This document shows positions 1-9,059 of a stretch of DNA of 64,000 bases, in pieces. The position numbers and the translations under genes were made by a program. The notes beneath the pieces were generated by a model. That model made no database searches and had not been told where the DNA came from. It saw only the letters and a program-made list of their open reading frames with translations. The stretch's first letter is position 1, and each line of letters begins with the position of its first letter. Where the stretch lies: positions 372,001 through 436,000 of the forward strand of contig NZ_JAHTBN010000002.1 of the NCBI RefSeq assembly GCF_019166065.1, in the 5' to 3' direction. Source of the stretch: Candidimonas humi (GTDB taxonomy: Bacteria; Pseudomonadota; Gammaproteobacteria; Burkholderiales; Burkholderiaceae_B).

Positions 1-1
1 G

Positions 2-724
2 GACCTGCTCGATACCGTCAAGGCGCGCGGCACCCTGCTGGTCGGCGTCGAGGGCACTTATCCGCCGTTCAACTTCGTCGATGCCAAGACCCGGCAGCTC
101 GATGGCTTCGACATCGACGTGGCCAAGCTGATCGCCAGCAAGCTCGGCGTCAAGGTGCAGTTCGTCAAGACCGAATGGAGCGGCATCCTGGCAGGCCTGG
201 AAGCCGGCAAGTTCGACGTCATCATCAACCAGGTCGGCATCACGCCCGAACGCAAGAAGACCTTCGACTTCTCGGTGCCGTATGTCGCGTCCAGCCCGCA
301 GCTCATCCTGCGCAAGGACGACACCCACCAGTACAAGAGCTTTGCCGATCTCAAGGGCAAGAAGCTGGGCGTGTCGCAGGGCAGCAACTACGAGGCCCTG
401 GCCAAGGCCCAGGAAGGCGTGATCGTCAAGAGCTATCCGGGCGCGCCCGAATATCTGTCCGACCTGGTCGGCGGCCGCGTCGACGCGGCGCTGAACGACC
501 AATTGATGACAGCCTACCTGGTCAAGACCTCGAGCCTGCCCATCAAGGGCGGCGCCATCGTGGGCGGCCCGAAGTTCAACGGCATTCCCTTCAAGAAGGG
601 CAATCCGGAATTCGCTGCGGCCGTGAACAAGATCCTCGAAGACTCCTTCAAGGACGGCGAGTTCGCCAAGATCTCCGACAAATGGTTCGGCATCGATGTC
701 AGCAAGGTCCGCAAGGCAAACTGA
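2..724 (+). CDS. Amino-acid ABC transporter substrate-binding protein (partial, 5' end outside window)
   Basis: This is the C-terminal 240 residues of a family 3 periplasmic solute-binding protein (SBP_bac_3), the type that delivers cystine or polar amino acids to an ABC importer. The start and signal peptide lie upstream of the window. The visible part opens with the family pattern GTLLVGVEGTYPPFNF, then LDGFDIDVAKLIA, and contains FDVIINQVGITPERKKTFDFS, the usual ligand-pocket loop. It is followed after 19 bp by its permease. No ATPase gene follows, so that subunit must be upstream or elsewhere. Substrate is inferred from family only. Confidence 0.9.
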   Translation, partial: DLLDTVKARGTLLVGVEGTYPPFNFVDAKTRQLDGFDIDVAKLIASKLGVKVQFVKTEWSGILAGLEAGKFDVIINQVGITPERKKTFDFSVPYVASSPQLILRKDDTHQYKSFADLKGKKLGVSQGSNYEALAKAQEGVIVKSYPGAPEYLSDLVGGRVDAALNDQLMTAYLVKTSSLPIKGGAIVGGPKFNGIPFKKGNPEFAAAVNKILEDSFKDGEFAKISDKWFGIDVSKVRKAN

Positions 725-743
725 GCGCGAGGCCGGTTGAACC

Positions 744-1403
744 ATGAGCCTGCTCGATCTATTCAAGCTGGCCGCGCCCATCTTGCTCAAGGGCACGGGC
801 TATACGCTCATCTTCGCGTTTTCGGCGATGTTCGGCGGCCTGCTGCTGGGCTTCGCCCTGGCCGTGGCGCGCATCGTGCCCAGCCGGCTGTGCCAGTGGC
901 CGGCCGCCGTCTACGTCAGCTTGATGCGCGGCACGCCGCTGCTGGTGCAGGTATTCATCGTCTACTACGGCCTGCCCGGCATAGGGATCTCTTTCGACCC
1001 GCTGACCGCGGGCGTCCTGGCGCTGAGCCTGAACGCGGGGGCCTATATTTCCGAGAGCCTGCGCGGGGCCATACTGGGCATAGGCCGCGGCCAGTGGTCG
1101 GCGGGCTACAGCCTGGGCCTGACCTACGCCCAAAACCTGTATTACGTGGTGCTGCCGCAGGCGCTGCGCCTGGCCGTGCCTTCGATGAGCAACACGCTCA
1201 TCAGCCTGATCAAGGACACCTCGCTGGTCTCGGTCATCACCGTAACCGAACTGCTGCTGGCCACCAAGGACGTCATTGCCACTACCTTCCGGCCGTTGCC
1301 CTTGTACCTGGCCGCCGCCGGCATCTACTGGGTGCTGAGCCTGTGCCTGGAGCGCGTGCAGGGGCGGCTGGAAAAATACTTCGGCCGCGGCCAGGCCGTT
1401 TAA
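744..1403 (+). CDS. Amino-acid ABC transporter permease
   Basis: A 219-residue inner-membrane permease of the HisM/YecS type, partner of the preceding binding protein. Several hydrophobic segments are visible, starting around residues 15-45. The family's EAA-like loop appears near residues 110-140 (SAGYSLGLTYAQNLYYVVLP), where the ATPase docks. Length is normal for polar amino-acid permeases. The ATG at 744 lies 19 bp after the upstream stop. A strong terminator follows about 90 bp downstream, so this is the last gene of its operon. Confidence 0.9.
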   Translation: MSLLDLFKLAAPILLKGTGYTLIFAFSAMFGGLLLGFALAVARIVPSRLCQWPAAVYVSLMRGTPLLVQVFIVYYGLPGIGISFDPLTAGVLALSLNAGAYISESLRGAILGIGRGQWSAGYSLGLTYAQNLYYVVLPQALRLAVPSMSNTLISLIKDTSLVSVITVTELLLATKDVIATTFRPLPLYLAAAGIYWVLSLCLERVQGRLEKYFGRGQAV

Positions 1404-1492
1404 GGCTGCCGTTCCAGGCTTTCGTTCCAGGCCTCGCAGGTCTGCGCTCGAAAGCGCGCGAGGCGCGAAGCCGCAGGCGGCACATGCAATAC

Positions 1493-1516
1493 GGCCCGGC
1501 GCCCGGGCCTTTTTTT
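1493..1516 (+). terminator. Rho-independent terminator of the amino-acid ABC operon
   Basis: A perfect 7-bp GC stem (GGCCCGG / CCGGGCC) with a 3-nt loop is followed directly by seven T residues. It sits between the + strand permease and the convergent MOSC gene. Confidence 0.9.
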
Positions 1517-1530
1517 ATCGTGTATCCGCG

Positions 1531-2397
1531 TCAGAGGTCGAATTCGGGTTCGACCTCGTCGCCCACGCGTATCGGCGCGGGCTCGCCGTCCATGACCGCG
1601 TTCACGCCGAACAGCACCCCGTCGTCGAAGCTGCGGTAGCGCACCAGGGTCAGCCCCGGCTCGTCGGCCGATACCGCCGTACTCTGGTCGATGTTGGGGA
1701 TAGGGCAGCGGGCGCAGCGCTTGACGAAGCCGAAGCGCCGAGTGCCGATGCCGACTCCCGCCAGATAGTCTTCCTCGTGCGGTTCCAGGCCGGCGATGAC
1801 GATGCTGGGGCGGAAGCGATTCATGGGCACGGGCGCCACTCCGCGTTCGGCGAGCCTGCGGTTGAGTTCGTCCAGGGACGCCTGGCCTATGAAGAGAAAG
1901 GGGTAGCCGTCGGCGAAGGCGAACTGGTGGTCCGTGGGAAACTCGGGCGCCCAGTCGCGATGCTTGTCTATCCAGGGGCCGACATATTCGGGGTTGGCCA
2001 CGCGCCGGGCCTGCGGGTGCACGCGCAGCAGGCGGCAGGCTTGTCCCAGGTGGCGGCTAAGCCATTGCGCCACTGCCTCGCCTTCGTCGGCGCCGAGCGT
2101 GTCGGATTTCCAGATGCGCACCGGCACGGCTGCGCGCGCCGGGTCCGCGGGCCTCAGGGGCACGCGGATGTCGGCCATGTCCGGCGCCGACAGGCGCAGG
2201 AACTCCTCGTCCAGCGCCGGCTGGATCAATGCCATGCGGGCGCAGGTGCGCTGGGTCATGAAAATGCCGCGCGCATCGACGATCACCCAGTTGCGGTCGT
2301 AGGGCAGCCCCGCGGGCGACACCAGCGCCTGCGTGTGGGCGATGCCGGCGCAGGATTTGATCGGATAACTGTATAGGCTGTGAACGGTAACGGGCAT
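1531..2397 (-). CDS. MOSC domain-containing protein (YcbX/mARC-like)
   Basis: A 288-residue protein with an N-terminal MOSC beta-barrel (VHSLYSYPIKSCAGI at the start) and a C-terminal MOSC domain. In this family the MOSC domain binds the molybdenum cofactor and reduces N-hydroxylated compounds. The segment KRCARCPIPNID around residues 225-240 holds the conserved cysteine expected to bind Mo. The C-terminal ferredoxin domain of E. coli YcbX is absent, so an external electron donor would be needed. It is monocistronic and convergent to the ABC permease. Function is from family membership only. Confidence 0.85.
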   Translation of the reverse strand: MPVTVHSLYSYPIKSCAGIAHTQALVSPAGLPYDRNWVIVDARGIFMTQRTCARMALIQPALDEEFLRLSAPDMADIRVPLRPADPARAAVPVRIWKSDTLGADEGEAVAQWLSRHLGQACRLLRVHPQARRVANPEYVGPWIDKHRDWAPEFPTDHQFAFADGYPFLFIGQASLDELNRRLAERGVAPVPMNRFRPSIVIAGLEPHEEDYLAGVGIGTRRFGFVKRCARCPIPNIDQSTAVSADEPGLTLVRYRSFDDGVLFGVNAVMDGEPAPIRVGDEVEPEFDL

Positions 2398-2790
2398 GGC
2401 GATGGGCGCGGCGCTGGCTGGGGTCGGGAATGGGGGCGCGGACGGCGGCGCCCGCCTTGCGCATCATACTGTCTTCCAGCCGTATCCGGCTGGGTGCCGC
2501 CAGGCCGGCGGGACCGGGCGCCACTGTGCCCCGATATCCCGCACCTCGAGCCTCCACGCCTCCATGCCCGAACGCTCCACAGCCCCACAGCCCCAACGCT
2601 CCACATCACAGCCCCACACCACGGCCTCACAGCCCCATGGCGCCGTGGCCCGCCACCCCGTGGCCCCGCGGCGGCCGCCACGGCAAGGCGGCCCGCGCTC
2701 TTTGTGACGAAAATGCAGCAAGAATCCGCCCGCTTGCCTATTTGCGGCCCGCGCGCCGCTCCATTTCGGCGCCGGGGGCGGTTTGCTCTT
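2398..2790. other. Intergenic region with imperfect short repeats
   Basis: No gene is supported between the divergent MOSC gene and the aminotransferase. The stretch around 2571-2640 has very low guanine on the + strand and repeats ACAGCCCCA at 2579, 2587, 2608 and 2629, the last three 21 bp apart. It also repeats AACGCTCCAC at 2571 and 2595. Reading frames through it show only biased composition. Confidence 0.5.
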
Positions 2791-2796
2791 TATAAT
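2791..2796 (+). promoter_or_regulatory. Candidate -10 box for the aminotransferase gene
   Basis: A consensus TATAAT stands in an otherwise GC-rich region about 107 bp upstream of the ATG at 2903. No good -35 hexamer is visible at the expected spacing, so the call is tentative. Confidence 0.4.
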
Positions 2797-2902
2797 TTAT
2801 TTTCCGGCCATCCTCGCCGCGCCTGCCGCCACTTCTGCTTGCGCGCCGGCACCCCGGACGGCCCGGCATTTTCCTCCCCCCTCTTCTTACAAGGAAGCCA
2901 AA

Positions 2903-4093
2903 ATGAAATTCAGCCAGTCGGACGCGAACGCGCTCATGGAAATCACCTCGCGTCCGGAGCTCATGTTCGTCCGCGGCAGCGGCTCCTGGCTGGAGGACAA
3001 CAACGGCAAGCGATACCTGGACTTCATCCAGGGCTGGGCGGTGAACTGCCTGGGCCATTGCCCCGAACCTGTGGTCAAGGCCCTCAACCAGCAAGGCGCG
3101 ACGCTGATCAACCCTTCGCCGGCCTTTTACAACAAGCCGTCCATCGAGCTGGCCCAGCGCCTGACCGGGGCCTCGTGCTTCGACCGCATCTTCTTCGCCA
3201 ACAGTGGCGCCGAGGCCAACGAGGGCGCCATCAAGCTCGCGCGCAAATGGGGCCAGCTCAATCGCAAGGGCGCCTACAAGATCATCACCTTCGACCACAG
3301 CTTCCATGGCCGCACCCTGGCCACCATGTCGGCCTCGGGCAAGCCCGGTTGGGGCACGATCTTCGCCCCGCAGGTCGACGGCTTTCCCAAGGCCGACCTG
3401 AACGATCTCGATTCGGTGCGCGCCCTGATCGACGACCAGACCGTGGCCGTGATGCTCGAGCCCGTGCAGGGCGAGGGCGGCGTCATCCCCGCCACCGCCG
3501 AGTTCCTGCGCGAGCTGCGCCGCCTTACCCAGGAGCGCGGCCTGCTGCTCATCGTCGACGAGGTGCAGACCGGCATGGGGCGCAGCGGCAAGCTGTTCGC
3601 CTACCAGCATGCCGGCATCGAGCCCGACATCATGACCTTGGGCAAGGGCATAGGGGCCGGGGTGCCGCTGGCCGCGCTATGCGCGCGCGAGGCCGTGAGC
3701 TGCTTCAAGCACGGCGACCAGGGCGGTACCTACAACGGCAATCCGCTCATGACGGCGGTGGGCGTGGCGGTGTTCGACGCACTGACGGCCCCGGGCTTCA
3801 TGGAGTCCGTCAATGCGCGCGCCGAACAGCTTTCGCGCGGGCTCAATGAACTGTCGGCCAAGTGGGGCATGAAGGGCGAGCGCGGCCAGGGCCTGTTGCG
3901 CGCGCTGGTGATGGATCGCGACGACGGCACCGCCATCGTCGACGCTGCGCGCGACGCGGCGCCCGAAGGGATGTTGCTGAATTCCCCCCGGCCCAATCTG
4001 CTGCGTTTCATGCCTGCGCTGAACGTGACGGCCGACGAGGTCGCGCAGATGCTGCAACGCCTGGACGCGGTGATCGCCAAGCTGCGCGGCTGA
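2903..4093 (+). CDS. argD: Acetylornithine-type aminotransferase (class III, PLP-dependent)
   Basis: A 396-residue class III aminotransferase. ArgD-type enzymes transfer an amino group between glutamate and N-acetylglutamate semialdehyde in arginine synthesis, and some also act in ornithine or lysine metabolism. The PLP-phosphate motif [12 protein letters not shown] begins at residue 100. The cofactor aspartate is D219 in [13 protein letters not shown], and the Schiff-base lysine is K248 in [10 protein letters not shown] chose the ATG at 2903 because an AAGGAAG-type ribosome site precedes it; an in-frame upstream extension reads as low-complexity leader. It stands alone, with no arg neighbours, so a catabolic role cannot be excluded. 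Confidence 0.75.
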   Translation: MKFSQSDANALMEITSRPELMFVRGSGSWLEDNNGKRYLDFIQGWAVNCLGHCPEPVVKALNQQGATLINPSPAFYNKPSIELAQRLTGASCFDRIFFANSGAEANEGAIKLARKWGQLNRKGAYKIITFDHSFHGRTLATMSASGKPGWGTIFAPQVDGFPKADLNDLDSVRALIDDQTVAVMLEPVQGEGGVIPATAEFLRELRRLTQERGLLLIVDEVQTGMGRSGKLFAYQHAGIEPDIMTLGKGIGAGVPLAALCAREAVSCFKHGDQGGTYNGNPLMTAVGVAVFDALTAPGFMESVNARAEQLSRGLNELSAKWGMKGERGQGLLRALVMDRDDGTAIVDAARDAAPEGMLLNSPRPNLLRFMPALNVTADEVAQMLQRLDAVIAKLRG

Positions 4094-4201
4094 GTTCGTC
4101 CGCATTCTTCTGTTCTTCTTCTAACGGGAGTGCCCGCCAGGCGGGCCCATGCGGCGCCGCGCCGCTGTAGTTTCGTCGGGCGGCAGCCGCGTGGCGAGCG
4201 C

Positions 4202-4399
4202 TCAGGCTGCGGCGCCGGCGGCCGGCGCATCGCCCCGCGCGGCGCGTTCGATCAGCGTGCCGATGCGCTCGGGGTCGCCGATTTCCAGCATGCTGAGCAG
4301 GGCGTAGCGGGCCAGGATATTCATGGCCTGTGCTTCCCCGGCGGCGCTCAGGGTCTTGCATAACTGGGTGTAGACGCGATCCAGGTCCAGGTCGTTCAT
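4202..4399 (-). CDS. Small DUF2783-like protein
   Basis: A 65-residue acidic, mostly alpha-helical protein (MNDLDLDRVYTQLCKTLSAA...). It resembles the small DUF2783 proteins that often accompany FAD-dependent aromatic hydroxylases, and it lies 82 bp downstream of such a gene on the same strand. The assignment is from remembered family pattern and context. Function is unknown; a partner or stabiliser of the flavoprotein is only an inference. Confidence 0.6.
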   Translation of the reverse strand: MNDLDLDRVYTQLCKTLSAAGEAQAMNILARYALLSMLEIGDPERIGTLIERAARGDAPAAGAAA

Positions 4400-4481
4400 G
4401 TGGGGGCTCCCGATTTTTCCGATATGAGGTCTTGCGGGTGCGCAGCCAGGCTGGCCTGCGTGCCGCGCATGCAGCGCGGGC

Positions 4482-6197
4482 TCATTGCGCGCCGTTCAGG
4501 CAGGTTTCGATGGCCTGTTCCACCACCGCCGCCGCGGGCGAACGCCAGCGGCCCAGCACATGGCCGTCGGGCCGCAAGACGTAGACAGTGCCGGGCGTGG
4601 CGTCGTACAGGTCGAAGGCCTTGCCGGCCGTGTCCAGCGCTTGCGGCGCGGCCGCGTCGTCGGCGCGCTGCACGGCTTCGCGGGCCACGGTGGCCAGCCT
4701 CACCGGTATGCCGCGTTGGGCCAAGCTTTGCACGGCTGCGGCGATGCCGCTTTCGGGGGCATTGCCGGCGCGGAAATGCAGCACCAGGAATTCTCCGGCG
4801 CGCAGCAGGTCGAGCAGATGGCCGTCGGCGTATGCGCCGTTCTCGCCGGCCAGGGATACCGGCACGTTGGGCAGCGGCACGCCGGCGGCCGGCCCGCCTA
4901 TGAAGGCCGAGTCTTCGCTGGCGCGGGCATTGAGGCTGGAATTGCGATAGGCGATGGCGCTGGTCTGGCGCGGATTGATCAGCGAGCGCACGCCCGGGGT
5001 GTCCAGCGCCAGGTTCAGCACGGCCTCGCGCATCAGCTTGAAGGCGAAGGTGGGCGGGGCCATGAATTCGGTGCTCTTCATGCCGCTGCCGAGGTTTTCA
5101 TGGGCGGCGTAGACCCGTTCTTCGGAGTAGGTATCGAGCAGCGTGTCGCGCGCCAGCCCCTTGACCACGCAAGCCAGTTTCCAGCTGAGATTGTCGGCGT
5201 CGTCGATGGCCGAGTTGGCGCCGCGCACGCCGAAGATCGGCACCAGGTGCGCCGCGTCGCCCATGAACAGCACGCGGCCGTGGCGGTAGCGCTCGAGGCT
5301 CAGCGCATTGGCCTTGTAGATAGTGATCCAGAGCGGTTCCCAGGCGTTCTTCTGGCCGATCATGTCCAGGTGCGCGCGTACGCGCGGCAGCACGTTTTCG
5401 GGTTTGACGGCCTCGTCGGGGTCTTCGTCGTCGCGCAACTGGTAGTCGATGCGCCAGACATTGTCGGGCTGCTTGTGCATCAGGATGGTCGAGCCGGGAT
5501 TGGAGGGCGGGTCGAACCACGCCAGGCGTTCGGTGGGCAGTTCGCAATCGAGCAGGATGTCGGCCACGATGTAGCGGCCCTCGTAGGCCGTGCCCTGCAA
5601 CTGCAGGCCCAGGGCCTCGCGCATGAAGCTGCGGCCGCCGTCGCCGGCGACGGCCCAGTCGGCCTGCAGCGTGTAGCTGTGGCCGGGCTCGGCCACTTCC
5701 AGCCGCACGCCGTCGGGCTGGTTTTGCATGCCGGTGACCTTGGCGCCCCAGCGGATGTCGATCAGGTCGGCGTGGCGTTCGGCGGCCTGCACCAGGAATT
5801 CTTCCAGATAGTATTGCTGGATGTTGATCATGGGCGGCAGCTTCTGGCTTGCGTCGTGCGGCATCGAGAAGTGCAGCACCTCGGTGTCGCGGTAATACGA
5901 GCGGCCGCCCGTCCAGCCCAGCCCTTTTTCCAGCATAGGCTGCACGGCGCCCAGGCGTTCGAAGATTTCCAGGCTGCGGCGCGAGATGCAGATGGCGCGG
6001 CTGCCGTAGCAGACGGAGGTGTCGGCTTCCAGCACTACCGAGGGCACGCCCTGGCGGGCCAGGGCCAGCGCAGCGGTGATGCCGCAGACGCCGCCGCCGA
6101 CGATTGCCACCGGGTGCCGCCGCGGCACCGGGGGCTGCGGGTTCGCGGGCCGCCGTTCGACGAAGTCGAAGGGATAGGGTTTGAATTCGGTCGCCAT
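4482..6197 (-). CDS. FAD-dependent monooxygenase (MhpA/PHBH-like)
   Basis: A 571-residue flavoprotein of the aromatic hydroxylase family, which hydroxylates aromatic acids with NAD(P)H and O2. The FAD-binding GGGVCG motif is at residues 34-39. The second FAD motif is GDAAHLVPIFGVRGANSAIDD near residue 315. A C-terminal thioredoxin-like domain ends in VYVLRPDGHVLGRW, as in phenol and 3-(3-hydroxyphenyl)propionate hydroxylases. No ring-cleavage gene is nearby, so the substrate is unknown. It is divergent from an IclR regulator, its probable controller. Confidence 0.85.
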   Translation of the reverse strand: MATEFKPYPFDFVERRPANPQPPVPRRHPVAIVGGGVCGITAALALARQGVPSVVLEADTSVCYGSRAICISRRSLEIFERLGAVQPMLEKGLGWTGGRSYYRDTEVLHFSMPHDASQKLPPMINIQQYYLEEFLVQAAERHADLIDIRWGAKVTGMQNQPDGVRLEVAEPGHSYTLQADWAVAGDGGRSFMREALGLQLQGTAYEGRYIVADILLDCELPTERLAWFDPPSNPGSTILMHKQPDNVWRIDYQLRDDEDPDEAVKPENVLPRVRAHLDMIGQKNAWEPLWITIYKANALSLERYRHGRVLFMGDAAHLVPIFGVRGANSAIDDADNLSWKLACVVKGLARDTLLDTYSEERVYAAHENLGSGMKSTEFMAPPTFAFKLMREAVLNLALDTPGVRSLINPRQTSAIAYRNSSLNARASEDSAFIGGPAAGVPLPNVPVSLAGENGAYADGHLLDLLRAGEFLVLHFRAGNAPESGIAAAVQSLAQRGIPVRLATVAREAVQRADDAAAPQALDTAGKAFDLYDATPGTVYVLRPDGHVLGRWRSPAAAVVEQAIETCLNGAQ

Positions 6198-6289
6198 GAT
6201 TGTCTCCGCAAGGCCGTCGGGGCGTGGGCGGGCGTAAAAGCCGCCCTGGTGATTTTGAAAACTACAATATTCTTGTTGAATGAGAATGA

Positions 6290-6302
6290 AGAATAATATT
6301 CT
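6290..6302. promoter_or_regulatory. Palindromic operator candidate between monooxygenase and IclR genes
   Basis: AGAATA-A-TATTCT is a perfect 6-bp inverted repeat around one base. It lies in an AT-rich island (about 6250-6350) of the otherwise GC-rich 378-bp divergent intergenic region. Its place suggests it is the IclR binding site and holds the monooxygenase promoter. The remaining 200 bp up to 6575 shows no gene. Confidence 0.45.
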
Positions 6303-6575
6303 GGCCTGATTGTGTCAATATTATTTTTTAATGAGATAATTGCCGTGTTTTTAGTACCTACGGCCTCTGCCAGAGGGGCGGCCCGACGCCCAGAGGCGTG
6401 CAGGCCTGGGGGACGGGTGCCGCGCATAGGGCGCGGCGCATGGAGCGATACCGGCCGCAGCGGCTTGCCGCGCAGGATCGGGCCCACACAGGCAGCGTGG
6501 ACATACAGGCCGCATGGAGGACATTCCGCATGAGCATGATTTCCCGTACCGCGATTTTTGTTTCCACGGCGGCGC

Positions 6576-7355
6576 ATGGCTAAAGCCAACGAACGCTCGG
6601 TCATCAGCCGCGTATCGGCCATACTGAACCTGTTCGGCGTGCACAAGCCGCTGATCGGCATCGAAGAAATCGCCCAGGCCCTGGAAGTCAGCCCCGCTTC
6701 GGCCTATCGCTATGCGGCCGACCTGGTGCAGGCGGGCCTGCTGTCGCGACTGTCGGGACGCTACCGGCTCGGTCTCAAGATCATAGAGCTGGAATACCTC
6801 ATCAGCACCTGCGACCCCATCATCGCGGCGGCGCACCAGCCCATGGAGGCGCTGGCCCGCGCCACCGGCGCCAACGTACTGTTGTGCAATATGTACGACA
6901 GCACGCTGGTCAATGTGGCGCACGTCACGGGCTTGCGGCCCGTGCGCGTGCGCTATACCAAGGGCCTGCCCATGCCGTTGTTCCGCGGCTCGCAGGCGCG
7001 CATCGTGCTGGCCCACATGGAACGCCGCCGCCTGCGGCGCCTGTACGACGCGGCGCTGCAAGATCCGCAAACTGCCGCGGACGCGCAGGCCCTGGGCGCC
7101 GGCTGGCGCGATTTCACCCGCACGCTGCGCGCCATCCGCAAGCAGGGCTATTACATTTCGCGCGGCGAGCTCGACGCCGGCGTCACGGGCATAGCCGCGC
7201 CGGTGTTCGGCGAGCAAGAAGAAATCCTCGGCAGTCTGGTGCTGGTCACCGCCATCGATGCGCCGCCGCTGCTGCCCGAGCCGGCGCTGATAGAGCTGGT
7301 GGTGCAGAATGCCCGCCATTTGTCGCAGCGCATCGGGCAACTGGCGTCTGGTTGA
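6576..7355 (+). CDS. IclR family transcriptional regulator
   Basis: A 259-residue regulator. An N-terminal winged helix (about residues 8-65: SVISRVSAILNLFGVHKPLIG..EIAQALEVSPASAYRYAADLVQAGLL) is followed by the GAF-like IclR effector domain. I start it at the ATG at 6576; an in-frame TTG at 6558 would add six residues. It is transcribed divergently from the FAD monooxygenase, which it probably regulates in response to an aromatic acid. The effector is unknown. Confidence 0.85.
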   Translation: MAKANERSVISRVSAILNLFGVHKPLIGIEEIAQALEVSPASAYRYAADLVQAGLLSRLSGRYRLGLKIIELEYLISTCDPIIAAAHQPMEALARATGANVLLCNMYDSTLVNVAHVTGLRPVRVRYTKGLPMPLFRGSQARIVLAHMERRRLRRLYDAALQDPQTAADAQALGAGWRDFTRTLRAIRKQGYYISRGELDAGVTGIAAPVFGEQEEILGSLVLVTAIDAPPLLPEPALIELVVQNARHLSQRIGQLASG

Positions 7356-7519
7356 AGCGTCAGCCCCGACCGGTAATGGCCGGCCCCGGCTGCATGCCGC
7401 AGCGGGCAAGCCCATGACGGCCGCCGACGCGCGGGAACGAACCGGAATTCTCTCCATGGCGCATTGCCGCCGGCGCCGCTTGTCCGAGAACGCCGGACGC
7501 GGCTGCGAGCCCGGAATGC

Positions 7520-9040
7520 TTAGTGAGCCTGCGCCGGGAAGTCGCCGGGAGCGTTGCCCAGGGCTTTGTTGATCGCCACGAAATCGATGTCCAGGCGACC
7601 CCGGCTGGATGCGAGGTCCCGGCGCGCCTGCAGATAGCTGCGCTGGCTGTCGAGCACGGTCATGAAATCCGTTATGCCCCCGTCATAGCGGGCCTGGGCC
7701 AGCTCATGGGCCTGCCGCGCCGCCGCGACTTGGTGCTGCAGCGCCTCGAATTTTTGCTGCTCGGCGCTATAGCGGTTCAGGGCATCGTCGATCTCTTGCC
7801 ACGCCTTGAGCACGGTTTGATGATAGTTCACCGCGGCTTCCTGCTGCTGCAGCTCGCGCAACTGCACCACGCTCTTGCGCCGCCCATGGTCGAAAATCGG
7901 CAGGCTCAGGCTCGGGCCGATCGACCAGCTGCGGCTGCCCCAATCGGCAAACTCGTTGCTCAGGTAGCTTTCATAGCCGAAGTGCGCACCCAGGCGTATG
8001 CTGGGATACAGGTCTGCCGTGGCGATGCCGATACTGGCGGTGGCGCTGTGCAGGCGCGCCTCGGCGGCGCGGATGTCGGGGCGGCGGCGCGCCACTTCGG
8101 ACGGCAGGCCCAGCGCCAGGTCGGGCAGCGCCGCGCGTCTCGGGCCGGCCACGGGCCGCAGGGTATCGCGCAGCGCCCCCGGATGCTCGCCCAGCAATAG
8201 CGCAATCTGGTTGGCGCCGGCGCCTTCCTGCGCGAGCAGGCCCGGCAATTGCGCCCGAAGCGCGTCCAGTTGCGCGCGCTCTTGCTCCAGGCCGAGATGG
8301 TCGAGGGCGCCGGCGCGTACATGCGCATTCATGAGCGCCAGGCGCTCGGTCAGCGCCGAAATATCCTCGCGCATCAGTCGTATCTGTTCCTGCGTCGTGC
8401 GCAGCTCGAAATAGTTGCGCGCCACCTCGCTGGCCAGGCTCAGCCGGGCAAGGTCGAGCAGCGCGGCTTGTTGGGCGGTATCGGCTTGGGCGGCTTCGAT
8501 CGAGCGCCGTACATGCCCCCACAGGTCCAGTTCCCAGGATGCGTCGAAGCCGGCCTGGTAAAGGGTATAAGGCTGGGCAAGCAGCCGGGCGAGCCTGTCG
8601 CGGTTCTGGCCGTCGGTGCCGCCTATGGCGTCGAGCAGGCGCGTGCTGGCGCCGCTTTCGCTTTGCCGCTGCCGGGTCGCGCCGCCGTTCAAGTCGACCT
8701 GCGGTCCGTGTTGCGCCGCCGTGGTATCGCCTCGCGTGCGCGCTTCTGCATAGTGCAGGGCCGCGGTCCGCAGGTCCGGGCTGGCGGCGAAAGCGCGCTC
8801 TTCCAGGGCATCGAGCACCGGGTCGTGGAACGCGCGCCACCAATCTGCCTGCAGGGCCGGTGCAGCGGCGACCGGCGCGTGCAGGCTGTCGTCGCCGCTG
8901 CGCCAGCTCGTCCAGTCGTCCGGCGCGGTCGGCGTGGGCCTGGTGAAATTCGGTCCGACAGTGCAGCCGGCCAGCGCCAACACGCAGACCGTCAAGCCTG
9001 AGCGCAGCCGGTGGGAGTTGGGTCGATGAGGCTTGGGCAT
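7520..9040 (-). CDS. Outer-membrane efflux lipoprotein, NodT/TolC family
   Basis: A 506-residue outer-membrane channel of the RND/ABC-type efflux family. The signal peptide ends in a lipobox (LALAGC), giving a lipidated Cys26 and then TVGPNFTRP, the typical NodT start. Two outer-membrane efflux repeats follow, with long alpha-helical coiled segments. The ATG at 9040 is chosen because the signal peptide starts there; further upstream the frame reads into the permease gene. It is the last gene of a five-gene export operon, 19 bp after the permease. Confidence 0.9.
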   Translation of the reverse strand: MPKPHRPNSHRLRSGLTVCVLALAGCTVGPNFTRPTPTAPDDWTSWRSGDDSLHAPVAAAPALQADWWRAFHDPVLDALEERAFAASPDLRTAALHYAEARTRGDTTAAQHGPQVDLNGGATRQRQSESGASTRLLDAIGGTDGQNRDRLARLLAQPYTLYQAGFDASWELDLWGHVRRSIEAAQADTAQQAALLDLARLSLASEVARNYFELRTTQEQIRLMREDISALTERLALMNAHVRAGALDHLGLEQERAQLDALRAQLPGLLAQEGAGANQIALLLGEHPGALRDTLRPVAGPRRAALPDLALGLPSEVARRRPDIRAAEARLHSATASIGIATADLYPSIRLGAHFGYESYLSNEFADWGSRSWSIGPSLSLPIFDHGRRKSVVQLRELQQQEAAVNYHQTVLKAWQEIDDALNRYSAEQQKFEALQHQVAAARQAHELAQARYDGGITDFMTVLDSQRSYLQARRDLASSRGRLDIDFVAINKALGNAPGDFPAQAH

Positions 9041-9059
9041 GAAAGATTCCGAATGGAGA

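Noticed and set aside
2783-2902. Forty-residue N-terminal extension of the aminotransferase
   Set aside because: It overlaps the candidate -10 box, lacks family similarity, and a ribosome site stands before the ATG at 2903.
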